Source: JAWLCG01 sp041687295 | GTDB lineage: Bacteria; Planctomycetota; Phycisphaerae; SM23-33; FEN-1343 | DNA: 11,664 nucleotides | Assembly (NCBI GenBank): GCA_041687295.1 | Contig: JAWLCG010000135.1 | Coordinates: 1 to 11,664, forward strand | Direction: 5' to 3' | Shown: piece after piece, positions 1 through 5,166 of the stretch | Layout: each line of letters begins with the position of its first letter | Numbering within the stretch: position 1 is the first letter of the stretch | Program-made: the position numbers and the translations under genes | Notes under the pieces: model-generated | The model's input: only the letters and a program-made list of their open reading frames with translations | Told to the model about the DNA's origin: nothing | Databases searched by the model: none

Positions 1-63
1 CACCCCCGACCCCGGCGAGGGCGAAGAATGATTTCGTGTGTGCGCGCGCGCACCCCCCATACC

Positions 64-94
64 CCCCGCGTGCAGCCTGAAGGCTGCCGCGGGG
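64..94. terminator. Strong hairpin at the left edge, possible terminator
   Basis: CCCCGCG-(T)-GCAGCC, loop TGAA, GGCTGC-CGCGGGG gives 13 base pairs with one bulged T. It lies after a short open tail that ends TGA at 29-31 (possible C-terminus TPDPGEGEE of an upstream gene) and before the 90-aa gene. There is no T-run on either side, so it is not a classical Rho-independent terminator. The flanks also hold GTGCGCGCGCG twice (40-50 and 105-115); the first is part of a 14-bp palindrome. Confidence 0.35.
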
Positions 95-136
95 CCGGGT
101 AAACGTGCGCGCGCGAGCACGAGAAAGGATGAAGCC

Positions 137-409
137 ATGAGGAGCTTGAAGCTTGTACGAGCGGACCAGTTGACCCTGCCGAAGCCTGTAACCCGGCTCT
201 ACCGCCAGGCCCGCGAGGTGGGCCTTGTCGATGAGCACGGGCGCGACGACTACCGCGTGAGCCTGGACCGATGCCGCACGTCCGCCACCCTGTTGGCGTG
301 GCTGCTGCACCTGAGCGAAAAGGAGGAATGGGTCACTGTGCGGCACCTGGGCGAGCTGATCGAACATGCCGAACGCGAAAACGGAATCGCCGTCCAACGC
401 GGCATGTAG
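137..409 (+). CDS. Hypothetical protein, 90 aa
   Basis: The frame is open from further upstream, but the ATG at 137 is chosen because GAGAAAGGA (121-129) precedes it at good spacing and the residues before it are low-complexity. The product begins MRSLKLVRADQ, is mixed-charge and probably mostly helical, with a segment around residues 48-85 rich in Leu, Glu and His. There is no signal peptide or membrane segment, and no family is recognised. As the first gene of the element run it could be a small accessory or regulatory protein, but nothing in the sequence fixes a role. Confidence 0.6.
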   Translation: MRSLKLVRADQLTLPKPVTRLYRQAREVGLVDEHGRDDYRVSLDRCRTSATLLAWLLHLSEKEEWVTVRHLGELIEHAERENGIAVQRGM

Positions 410-442
410 CCGCCGGTCGGCAATGCGGCGGGTCCTCCCCAG

Positions 443-459
443 CGAGGGCGCTTCCCTCG
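443..459. terminator. Small hairpin between the 90-aa gene and the M41-like gene
   Basis: CGAGGG, loop CGCTT, CCCTCG forms a perfect 6-bp stem 34 bp after the stop at 409. No T-run follows. The rest of the 116-bp gap is non-coding; just before the next gene it becomes AT-richer (about 491-516), which could hold a promoter, but no confident -35/-10 pair was found. Confidence 0.25.
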
Positions 460-525
460 GGCACCGGGAACACTCAGCAGGCCGAGCAGACATTCCTTGT
501 GACAATTTTGTAGAAAGGGGCGACC

Positions 526-1143
526 ATGGAGGATGGAGTCAGATACCATGAGGCGGGGCACGCGGTAGCCTGTTTCATGCTCGGTGAGATCAACAGCCTA
601 GTGCATGTGTCTGTTATGCCATCCGAGCATTTCATGGGCCATACCCGGCGCCAAAGCCTTGCAGAACAGACCATTAAGGGACTTCTGAATGCGTCAGCGC
701 CCTTCGGGGCCCGGTCGCTGGCAGGAGGCGAAATCCTTATTCATCTGTGCGGCCCCATGGCGCAGCAGAGACACGAGAACAAAGACGGTGCATGGCGATG
801 GGAAGCCAGGGAACAGTGGTGCCTTCCGCCAGGTGACTGGACGGCAGATGGTGACTACTTGGAAGCAATCCGCTTCGCGCGGATGGTCGCCCTTACAGAA
901 GGCAAAGCGTGGCGTTTCCTGGTGCAGCGCGCCGAGTGGGGAGAGGAGTTGATACGGAATGACCGCGTTTGGTGCGCGGTTGAAGCTCTTGCTGCGGAGC
1001 TGAAACGGCATCCCGTAATCGAGGGCCACGACGCGATAGAGCTAATGCGTGACGCATACGGCGAGCCATGGCAACCCGCGCCGTTTTACCACTTGGGCCG
1101 CCAATGGCGACGGCGGTTTATGGTGGCCCACACAAGTACATGA
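526..1143 (+). CDS. Stand-alone M41/FtsH-like zinc peptidase domain protein
   Basis: The 205-aa product has HEAGHAV at residues 8-14, an HExxH zinc site with His8, Glu9 and His12. A Gly-Pro-Met-Ala-Gln-Gln stretch at 76-81 matches the position of the FtsH 'AGRAAEE' helix. An Asp-Gly-Asp-Tyr segment at 108-111 is followed by an amphipathic helix, where FtsH has its third zinc ligand (Asp). FtsH proper carries N-terminal membrane segments and an AAA ATPase; both are absent here and the zinc motif starts at residue 8. Known family chemistry is zinc-dependent proteolysis; activity and substrate are unknown in this case. The ATG follows AGAAAGGGGCG (512-522), and the same 11 bases precede the next gene. 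Base composition is clearly less GC-rich than the neighbours, suggesting separate acquisition. Confidence 0.75.
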   Translation: MEDGVRYHEAGHAVACFMLGEINSLVHVSVMPSEHFMGHTRRQSLAEQTIKGLLNASAPFGARSLAGGEILIHLCGPMAQQRHENKDGAWRWEAREQWCLPPGDWTADGDYLEAIRFARMVALTEGKAWRFLVQRAEWGEELIRNDRVWCAVEALAAELKRHPVIEGHDAIELMRDAYGEPWQPAPFYHLGRQWRRRFMVAHTST

Positions 1144-1159
1144 AAGAAAGGGGCGGCTG

Positions 1160-1873
1160 ATGCTGCTTGACGTTCTGGCCAAGGTGGACGCGCTCTTCTG
1201 GCCGTGCCGGTTCGCGGGCGACGAGGCCCGGCAGGCGGTGGCCGAGCTGCGGGCCGAGTACCGCGAGCTGGGGCTCGTCTGGCGGGTCGGCGGTGACGCG
1301 GCGGCCCGGCAGGCGGGTCTGCGGGAGCTTGACGCCCTGGCGGCCGCCGGCCGGCTGATCGTCACCCGCACCCCCGGCCGGCAGTCGGTTTTCGTCCGCC
1401 TGCCCGCCGCCGTGGATACTGAGCTTCGCCGCCAGGTCTGCCTGGCCGACTACGACGCCGCCCTGGGGCTGCTGGGCTGGCTCGGGAGCGAGATCGACGC
1501 CGGGCACGGCCTGGGCCACGGCGGGCGAACCTGGGTCCGGGAAACCCGCCTGGCCGGCGTGGAGTACGGCGGGCCCGACTGCGGGCGGATCCTGGGCGCG
1601 CAGGCCGAGTGTATGCTGCCCCTGCTGGTGCGTGGCCTGGCCGACAGCAACGCGGATAGCCTGGGGCGGGTCTGGTACGCCCTGGAGCCCGCCGGCGAGC
1701 CCCTGGCGGCCGAGATGATCGAGGCCGACCGGCACCCGGCCCGGCTGGAGCCTGACGCGGGCGCCCGCCGTGGCTACCTGGCGACCATGGACTGGGCCCT
1801 GGCCCGGCTGGAAGGGCTCAGAGCCCGCAATGCGCGGGAGATCGGCCCGGTACCGATGCCCGCTGGCGTGTAA
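1160..1873 (+). CDS. Hypothetical protein, 237 aa, possible winged-helix segment
   Basis: The frame opens inside the preceding gene, but the ATG at 1160 is preferred because AGAAAGGGGCG (1145-1155) sits just upstream and overlap with the peptidase gene is avoided. The start lies 16 nt after the TGA of that gene, so the two are probably co-transcribed. Residues 50-82 read as a helix followed by a Gly-Arg-rich beta hairpin with aromatic and Val residues, which resembles the recognition helix and wing of a winged-helix fold. The C-terminal half is Leu/Ala/Gly-rich with Trp125, Trp172 and Trp205 or so. No family was recognised, and no signal peptide or membrane segment is present. The DNA-binding idea is inference only. 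Confidence 0.7.
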   Translation: MLLDVLAKVDALFWPCRFAGDEARQAVAELRAEYRELGLVWRVGGDAAARQAGLRELDALAAAGRLIVTRTPGRQSVFVRLPAAVDTELRRQVCLADYDAALGLLGWLGSEIDAGHGLGHGGRTWVRETRLAGVEYGGPDCGRILGAQAECMLPLLVRGLADSNADSLGRVWYALEPAGEPLAAEMIEADRHPARLEPDAGARRGYLATMDWALARLEGLRARNAREIGPVPMPAGV

Positions 1874-1911
1874 CGGGGTCACTGTGAGCCCGTCTTGAGC
1901 AAAGGAGACCC

Positions 1912-2340
1912 ATGGACACCGGCTTCAAAGTCAAGGCCCTGTTCTTCGACCGCCAGGCGGTGCAAAGCGCCACTGACCGGGCCAGCCGGAAGGTACTCAG
2001 CCGGTTCGGCGCCTTCGTGCGGACCACGGCCCGCAACAGCATTCGCAGGCGCAAGAAGCCCGCGCCGCCGGGTCAGCCGCCAAGTAGCCATATGGGGCAT
2101 CTCAAGCGGCTGATCTTCTTCAGCTACGACCCCGGCAAGCGCAACGTGGTCATCGGCCCGACGCCCCTGCGGTCGGTGGCCGAGGCCCCGCCGCTGCTGG
2201 AGTACGGCGGCGCAACGACCCTCAAGCGGCGCGGCAAGTCAAAGCGGGCCGTCTACAGGCCGCGCCCCTTCATGGGCCCGGCCTTCGAGAAGGAAAAGGC
2301 CAAGCTGCCCGCCCTGTGGGCCGGTAGCGTCAAGAGATAG
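1912..2340 (+). CDS. Phage HK97 gp10-like tail/neck protein
   Basis: The 142-aa basic protein has the layout of the HK97 gp10 / minor tail family: an N-terminal helix, a Pro-Gly-Gln-Pro-Pro linker (53-57), a beta region with IGP (81-83), LLEYGG (95-100), a basic loop (103-112) and the ending Arg-Pro-Arg-Pro-Phe-Met-Gly-Pro-Ala-Phe (116-125). In tailed phages this family acts at the head-tail joint or tail tube during virion assembly. AAAGGAGA (1901-1908) gives an excellent ribosome binding site. No portal, capsid, terminase or tail-tube gene is adjacent, so it is an orphan structural gene in this window. It may be a relic, or the rest of a morphogenesis module may lie to the left. The family call rests on motif resemblance. 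Confidence 0.65.
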   Translation: MDTGFKVKALFFDRQAVQSATDRASRKVLSRFGAFVRTTARNSIRRRKKPAPPGQPPSSHMGHLKRLIFFSYDPGKRNVVIGPTPLRSVAEAPPLLEYGGATTLKRRGKSKRAVYRPRPFMGPAFEKEKAKLPALWAGSVKR

Positions 2341-2349
2341 GAGCCCCCC

Positions 2350-2574
2350 ATGGTAGCCATGATCGAACCCGCCCGCCGCGATGCCCTGGCCGCCGGCGGG
2401 GCGCTGCTGACCTATGACGACGTGGCCCAACACCTGCGCGTCACCCGGCGGACGGTGGAGGGCCTGGTCGCCTCTGGCGAGCTGCCCAGCGTGGCCATCG
2501 GCCGGCTTCGGCGGTTTCGGCCGGCTGACCTGCTGGCCTTCATCGAGGCCCGGACCTGCACGGCGACAGGCTGA
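2350..2574 (+). CDS. Excisionase-like helix-turn-helix DNA-binding protein
   Basis: The 74-aa protein carries the compact HTH typical of the excisionase/AlpA (MerR-like, HTH_17) group: 'LLTYDDVAQHLRVTRRTVEG' at 19-38, a turn at Ser-Gly-Glu-Leu-Pro (42-46), the wing Ile-Gly-Arg-Leu-Arg-Arg-Phe-Arg (50-57), and a last helix 'ADLLAFIEA'. Such proteins bind DNA near attachment sites to bias the recombinase toward excision, or act as small transcription regulators. AGGAG (2339-2343) overlaps the preceding stop, and the start lies 9 nt after that gene, so translation may be coupled. A second ATG at codon 4 is possible. Presence beside a tyrosine recombinase supports an Xis role, but a repressor/activator of the promoter just downstream is equally possible. 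Confidence 0.8.
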   Translation: MVAMIEPARRDALAAGGALLTYDDVAQHLRVTRRTVEGLVASGELPSVAIGRLRRFRPADLLAFIEARTCTATG

Positions 2575-2591
2575 GTAGCCATAGGAAACTG

Positions 2592-2644
2592 TCCTGATTT
2601 TCGCCAGGAAAAAGGTTGACGGGCGGCGCGAGTGGGTTTAGATT
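2592..2644 (+). promoter_or_regulatory. Sigma70-like promoter with upstream dyad
   Basis: TTGACG (2616-2621), a 17-bp spacer and TAGATT (2639-2644) match the consensus at 5/6 and 4/6 positions with ideal spacing. It lies in the 165-bp gap after the HTH gene and points at the following gene. Just upstream, TCCTG (2592-2596) and CAGGA (2605-2609) form an inverted repeat that could be an operator, for instance for the HTH protein encoded directly upstream. The promoter is a sequence match only. Confidence 0.55.
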
Positions 2645-2655
2645 CGGTCTTCAGA

Positions 2656-2739
2656 GCGCCCAACGCGGGCGCGTAAAGCGGGCCGGCGGTGTTGCAAGCA
2701 CCCCGGCCCATGGGTCGAACCTAAGATGGAGGTTCAACC
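2656..2739 (+). promoter_or_regulatory. Structured 5' leader with three hairpins; last one overlaps the SD
   Basis: Downstream of the predicted start of transcription (about 2651) there are three consecutive stems. First: GCGCCC / GGGCGC, loop AACGC (2656-2672). Second: an 11-bp stem with one bulged C (2680-2709). Third: GGTCGAACC / GGTTCAACC, 8 of 9 pairs, loop of 9 (2713-2739). The third contains part of the GGAGG ribosome binding site (2728-2732) and ends directly before the GTG start at 2740. This layout suits translational control of the next gene, or a small RNA. No known riboswitch class was recognised. Confidence 0.45.
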
Positions 2740-3123
2740 GTGGACCAGTCTACTCACTCCGCGCCGTCCTGTCAGCCCCAAACTTCCCCGACCGAGCAGC
2801 AGCCGAAGCCGCCCGTCCTGCCGTTCACGCCGCCCTGTGACCCGGTGGAGTTCTTCCAACTGGTGTCCGCTATGGAGGCGGTCGCCAGGGATATCCTCAG
2901 CCAGATTGACGAGCTGACGGCGGACTACGACCGGGCACAGGCCATCGCAGAGGACGGGACGTACCGCGAGAAGGTCCTGCGTAATGACCGGTGGGCGAAT
3001 CTGCTACTCGAAGCCCATGAGCACGCCCAGGGCCTTGGCGACGCGCTGCTGAACGCGCGGGGTTGCGTCTCGCCCGTGGCGGTGTACGAGGCGAAGCGCC
3101 GGCCGCTTGAGCGCGAGTCGTGA
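2740..3123 (+). CDS. Hypothetical protein, 127 aa
   Basis: It starts at GTG with GGAGG (2728-2732) seven bases upstream. Residues 1-34 are Ser/Thr/Pro/Gln-rich and probably disordered. Residues 35-107 are strongly helical, with acidic-basic heptad-like spacing ('VARDILSQIDELTADYD' around 48-64) that could form a helical hairpin or short coiled coil. A short basic tail follows. No family was recognised, and there is no signal peptide. It is the first gene after the predicted promoter and structured leader, and it ends 3 nt before the next start, so it heads a likely operon with the 138-aa gene and the recombinase. Confidence 0.6.
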   Translation: MDQSTHSAPSCQPQTSPTEQQPKPPVLPFTPPCDPVEFFQLVSAMEAVARDILSQIDELTADYDRAQAIAEDGTYREKVLRNDRWANLLLEAHEHAQGLGDALLNARGCVSPVAVYEAKRRPLERES

Positions 3124-3126
3124 CCC

Positions 3127-3543
3127 ATGGCGGCACAACTCGACCTGGCGGCCGAGGTCCTGGCTGAAGCCCTGGACGCCGGATGGCATGTCAGGAAGGT
3201 GCAGATTGCGTCCACCGGGACGGTCTACGTCTCCCTGCGGTACAATGGCGAGTACAAGCTGAAGGTCCGCATCGCGGACCACAGGAGCCAGAACTGGCAC
3301 CCGCATCCGGAATATCGTGTGCCGATCTACGTTCACCGGAACTGGCAGGCAAACCTGGCATGGGCCATTCGCAGGCTGCACGACGTGCCGGCCGAGCTTG
3401 AAAGGAGCGCCGCCCTTGGCGGGACTGACGACGACGGGCAACGGCCTGCGGCGGATCGACTTCACGCTGAATGGTCAGCGGCGGTTCATCCGGCTTGGGC
3501 GGATGCCGGCCAAGCAGGCCGAGCAGGTGCAGCGGTTTGTTGA
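3127..3543 (+). CDS. Hypothetical protein overlapping the recombinase start
   Basis: The ATG lies 3 nt after the previous stop; the ribosome binding site is weak, so coupling to the upstream gene is likely. Residues 4-20 look helical and residues 22-50 look like beta strands (Val-Tyr-Val-Ser-Leu-Arg-Tyr, Tyr-Lys-Leu-Lys-Val-Arg-Ile). A His/Pro/Tyr-rich stretch (57-70) and a Trp-containing helix (73-84) follow. The last ~42 residues lie in a different frame over the start of the recombinase gene and are low-complexity, so the useful domain is roughly residues 1-97. A 128-bp overlap is unusual and may mean that the stop was lost. No family was recognised. Confidence 0.5.
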   Translation: MAAQLDLAAEVLAEALDAGWHVRKVQIASTGTVYVSLRYNGEYKLKVRIADHRSQNWHPHPEYRVPIYVHRNWQANLAWAIRRLHDVPAELERSAALGGTDDDGQRPAADRLHAEWSAAVHPAWADAGQAGRAGAAVC

Positions 3544-4732
3544 GGACCTGGCGTTCGCCAGGGCCTCGGGCGGGACGCCCAAGCCGGCCACCGCCGACTG
3601 GCTGGCGTCCATCGACCCGGCCTTGCATGATCGGCTGTCGCGGGCGGGGCTGATCGAGCCCCCCCCGGCCGCCGTTCCGCTGCGGCTGGGCCCCTGGCTG
3701 GCCGCCTACGTCCAGGGCCGGCAGGACGTGAAGGCGAGTACCGCCACGGTCTACGGGCACACCCGCCGCTGCCTGCTGGCGTTCTTCGGCGAGGCCCGTT
3801 CCATGGACACCATCACGCCCGGCGATGCCGACGCCTTCCGCGTCCACCTGAAGACCGCCGAGGGCCTGGCCGAGAACACCATCCGCCGGCGGCTGGGGAT
3901 TGCCAAGCAGTTCTTCCGGGCGGCCGTCCGCAAGCGGCTGCTGGGCGCGAACCCCTTTGACGGTCAGGCTACCGTGGTGCGAGAGAACCCGACCCGCTTC
4001 CACTTCGTCACCCGCGAGCAGGCCGCCGCCGTGCTCGATGCCTGCCCGGATGCCCAGTGGCGCCTGATATTCGCTCTGGCCCGCTTCGGCGGCCTGCGGT
4101 GCCCCTCCGAAATCCTGGCCCTGACCTGGGCCGATGTGAACTGGGAGAAGGCCCGCTTCACCGTCCACGCCAGCAAGACCGAGCACCACGCCGACGGCGG
4201 CGAGCGGCTGGTGCCGATCTTCCCCGAGCTGCTGCCGTACCTGCGGGAGTGCTTCGAGCTGGCCGAGCCTGGGGCCGTGCACGTCGTCACCCGCTACCGC
4301 GACCCTGGCCAGAACCTGCGGACGCAGCTGGGCAAGATCATCCGCCGGGCGGGCCTGAAGCCCTGGCCGAAGCTATGGCAGAATCTGCGGTCCACCCGGC
4401 AGACCGAGCTATGCGAGGAATTCCCGACGCACGTTGTCTGCGAGTGGATCGGCAACAGCCCCCAGGTGGCGGCCAAGCACTACCTGCAGACGACCGAGGA
4501 TCATTTCACGCGGGCCATCGGGCAGGCGCATCAAAATGCGCATCATCAGGCGCATCGAAATGCGCATCCGAACATCCCCGCAACGATCCGCACTGAGCCG
4601 AAAGCAGCCACGGCCGAAGAATGTAAACCACTGGAAGCTGGAAACTTGGGCGCAACGCTTTGTAACAGCGCGCACCGCTCCGGGGGCGGCTTAGATAATG
4701 GGGACTGGGCGATACTGGACTCGAACCAGTGA
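3416..4732 (+). CDS. Tyrosine recombinase / integrase
   Basis: The product is 438 aa. The TTG at 3416 is chosen as start: AAAGGAG (3401-3407) precedes it by 8 nt and the following residues match the usual basic N-terminus. Upstream residues in this frame overlap another gene. A helical SAM-like core-binding domain (about 88-182) precedes the catalytic domain (about 195-365). Visible catalytic residues are Arg228 in GGLR, Lys254 in ASKT, Arg325 in NLRST and the nucleophile Tyr356 in KHYLQ. The two usual His positions are Asn323 and Asn347. It should carry out site-specific integration and excision of the element. The C-terminus, WAILDSNQ, is encoded by the tRNA-Val 3' end on the opposite strand, so the stop codon depends on the attachment core. 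Confidence 0.93.
   Translation: MAGLTTTGNGLRRIDFTLNGQRRFIRLGRMPAKQAEQVQRFVEDLAFARASGGTPKPATADWLASIDPALHDRLSRAGLIEPPPAAVPLRLGPWLAAYVQGRQDVKASTATVYGHTRRCLLAFFGEARSMDTITPGDADAFRVHLKTAEGLAENTIRRRLGIAKQFFRAAVRKRLLGANPFDGQATVVRENPTRFHFVTREQAAAVLDACPDAQWRLIFALARFGGLRCPSEILALTWADVNWEKARFTVHASKTEHHADGGERLVPIFPELLPYLRECFELAEPGAVHVVTRYRDPGQNLRTQLGKIIRRAGLKPWPKLWQNLRSTRQTELCEEFPTHVVCEWIGNSPQVAAKHYLQTTEDHFTRAIGQAHQNAHHQAHRNAHPNIPATIRTEPKAATAEECKPLEAGNLGATLCNSAHRSGGGLDNGDWAILDSNQ
4523..4568. repeat. Two 24-bp direct repeats, each with internal dyad
   Basis: Two near-identical units (4523-4544 and 4547-4568, one base different) repeat with a 24-bp period. Each contains GCGCAT-CRAA-ATGCGC, an inverted repeat with 6-bp arms. 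They lie in the 3' part of the recombinase gene, 138-183 bp from the tRNA end, and encode a His/Asn/Ala-rich tail segment after the catalytic Tyr. They could be arm-type or excisionase binding sites, or simply a duplication in a tolerant protein tail. Confidence 0.6.
4706..4732. other. Probable attachment site within tRNA-Val 3' end
   Basis: The recombinase coding sequence and the tRNA T-arm/acceptor 3' strand share these 27 bp. Integrases commonly use tRNA 3' ends, and element DNA restores the tRNA upon insertion. The exact core cannot be delimited because the second copy lies outside the window. Confidence 0.6.
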
Positions 4733-4779
4733 CCTCACGGGTGTGATCCGTGCGCTCTAACCAACTGAGCTAATCGCCC
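4706..4779 (-). tRNA. tRNA-Val (CAC anticodon)
   Basis: The reverse strand folds as a full cloverleaf of 74 nt: acceptor GGGCGAT/ATCGCCC, D-stem GCTC/GAGC, anticodon stem CACGG/CCGTG with loop ATCACAC (anticodon CAC, reading GUG), variable loop AGGTC, T-stem ACTGG/CCAGT with loop TTCGAGT, and discriminator A. CCA is not encoded. All stems are perfect, so the gene is intact after element insertion at its 3' side. Confidence 0.97.
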
Positions 4780-4809
4780 GTCTGCGCCGGGGGGCCGGCG
4801 GGATTGTCT

Positions 4810-4838
4810 TTCTTACCGATCGGGCGGCGGCTTGTCAA
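4810..4838 (-). promoter_or_regulatory. Promoter of tRNA-Val
   Basis: On the minus strand TTGACA (4838-4833) is a perfect -35, followed by a 17-bp spacer and TAAGAA (4815-4810). The predicted start of transcription is about 25 nt upstream of the mature tRNA 5' end at 4779. The promoter lies on the chromosomal side, so tRNA expression does not depend on the element. Confidence 0.6.
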
Positions 4839-4863
4839 GCCTTAGCGGACCGGCAGAACGGGA

Positions 4864-5100
4864 TTACTTGGTGGGTTCCTCGTGGCTGGCCTGGTGGGTG
4901 GCGTCGGGGGCCTGGCGGGCGGCCTGGTCGGTCTCGTCGATTTCGTCCTTGACGCCCTTGAGGCCCTTTTTGAACTCGATGAGTCCGCGGCCGAGGTCGC
5001 GACCCACGTCGGGCAGGCGGCGGCCGAAGAGCAGCACGGCGGCCACGCCGATGAGGATCCATTCGGGCAGTCCGATGTTGAGAAACGCCAGCGTCGTCAT
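4864..5100 (-). CDS. tatA: Sec-independent translocase TatA/TatE family protein
   Basis: The 78-aa protein starts at the ATG 5100-5098, with GGGAGA upstream; a longer frame adds ten residues lacking support. A short periplasmic N-terminus leads to the motif Gly-Leu-Pro-Glu-Trp (10-14), a transmembrane helix (about 12-26, Ile-Leu-Ile-Gly-Val-Ala-Ala-Val-Leu-Leu-Phe), the hinge Phe-Gly-Arg-Arg-Leu-Pro (26-30) with Gly33-Arg34, the amphipathic helix (about 32-52), and an acidic/polar tail. This is the classic TatA layout, which forms the pore-lining or membrane-weakening component for export of folded proteins. tatB and tatC are not nearby. TatA versus TatB is judged from the short length and the lack of a long TatB-type tail. 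Confidence 0.93.
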   Translation of the reverse strand: MTTLAFLNIGLPEWILIGVAAVLLFGRRLPDVGRDLGRGLIEFKKGLKGVKDEIDETDQAARQAPDATHQASHEEPTK

Positions 5101-5128
5101 AAGCGGTCTCCCGGGACAGGGTCGCTTC

Positions 5129-5158
5129 ATTGTACCGCACGGCGGGCGGCAACACCAA
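5129..5158 (-). promoter_or_regulatory. Candidate tatA promoter
   Basis: In the 66-bp gap after the pseudouridine synthase gene the minus strand has TTGGTG (5158-5153), an 18-bp spacer and TACAAT (5134-5129; 5/6 to the -10 consensus). A start near 5122 leaves a ~20-nt leader with the GGGAGA ribosome binding site. tatA may still also be read through from upstream. Confidence 0.45.
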
Positions 5159-5166
5159 GAAATCCG

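Larger units (their letters stand above)
1..4732 (+). mobile_element. Right-hand part of an integrative element inserted at tRNA-Val
   Basis: All eight genes here read toward the tRNA and end with a tyrosine recombinase whose coding sequence runs 27 bp into the tRNA 3' end. An excisionase-like HTH protein and a phage-tail-like protein lie in the same run. Most of these genes have strong AAAGG/GGAG ribosome binding sites, which are weaker or absent in several chromosomal neighbours. One gene (526-1143) is visibly less GC-rich than the rest. The left boundary is not in the window: no second copy of the tRNA 3' sequence was found. A prophage remnant, phage satellite or genomic island would all fit; no replication, packaging or conjugation gene is visible. 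Confidence 0.7.

Noticed and set aside
2..31. Open tail ending TGA, possible C-terminus TPDPGEGEE of an upstream gene
   Set aside because: Nine codons cut by the window edge are too few to support a gene call.
1..137. CRISPR-like or tandem array near the left edge
   Set aside because: Only one pair of short GC repeats is present, with no regular spacers.
2711..2740. tRNA-like T-arm (GGGTCGAACC) in the leader
   Set aside because: No matching acceptor, D or anticodon stems are found; the segment is better explained as one arm of the SD-overlapping hairpin.
2616..2840. Small plus-strand frame overlapping the promoter and leader
   Set aside because: It starts at the -35 element, has no ribosome binding site and overlaps the better supported gene at 2740.
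3191..4282. 363-codon minus-strand frame opposite the integrase
   Set aside because: Antisense shadow of a recombinase with intact catalytic motifs; low-complexity Gly/Gln/Arg content.
4785..4800. CCGG-rich dyad between tRNA-Val and its promoter
   Set aside because: The stem is only four pairs and lies in the predicted 5' leader of the tRNA, which is removed by processing; no independent support.
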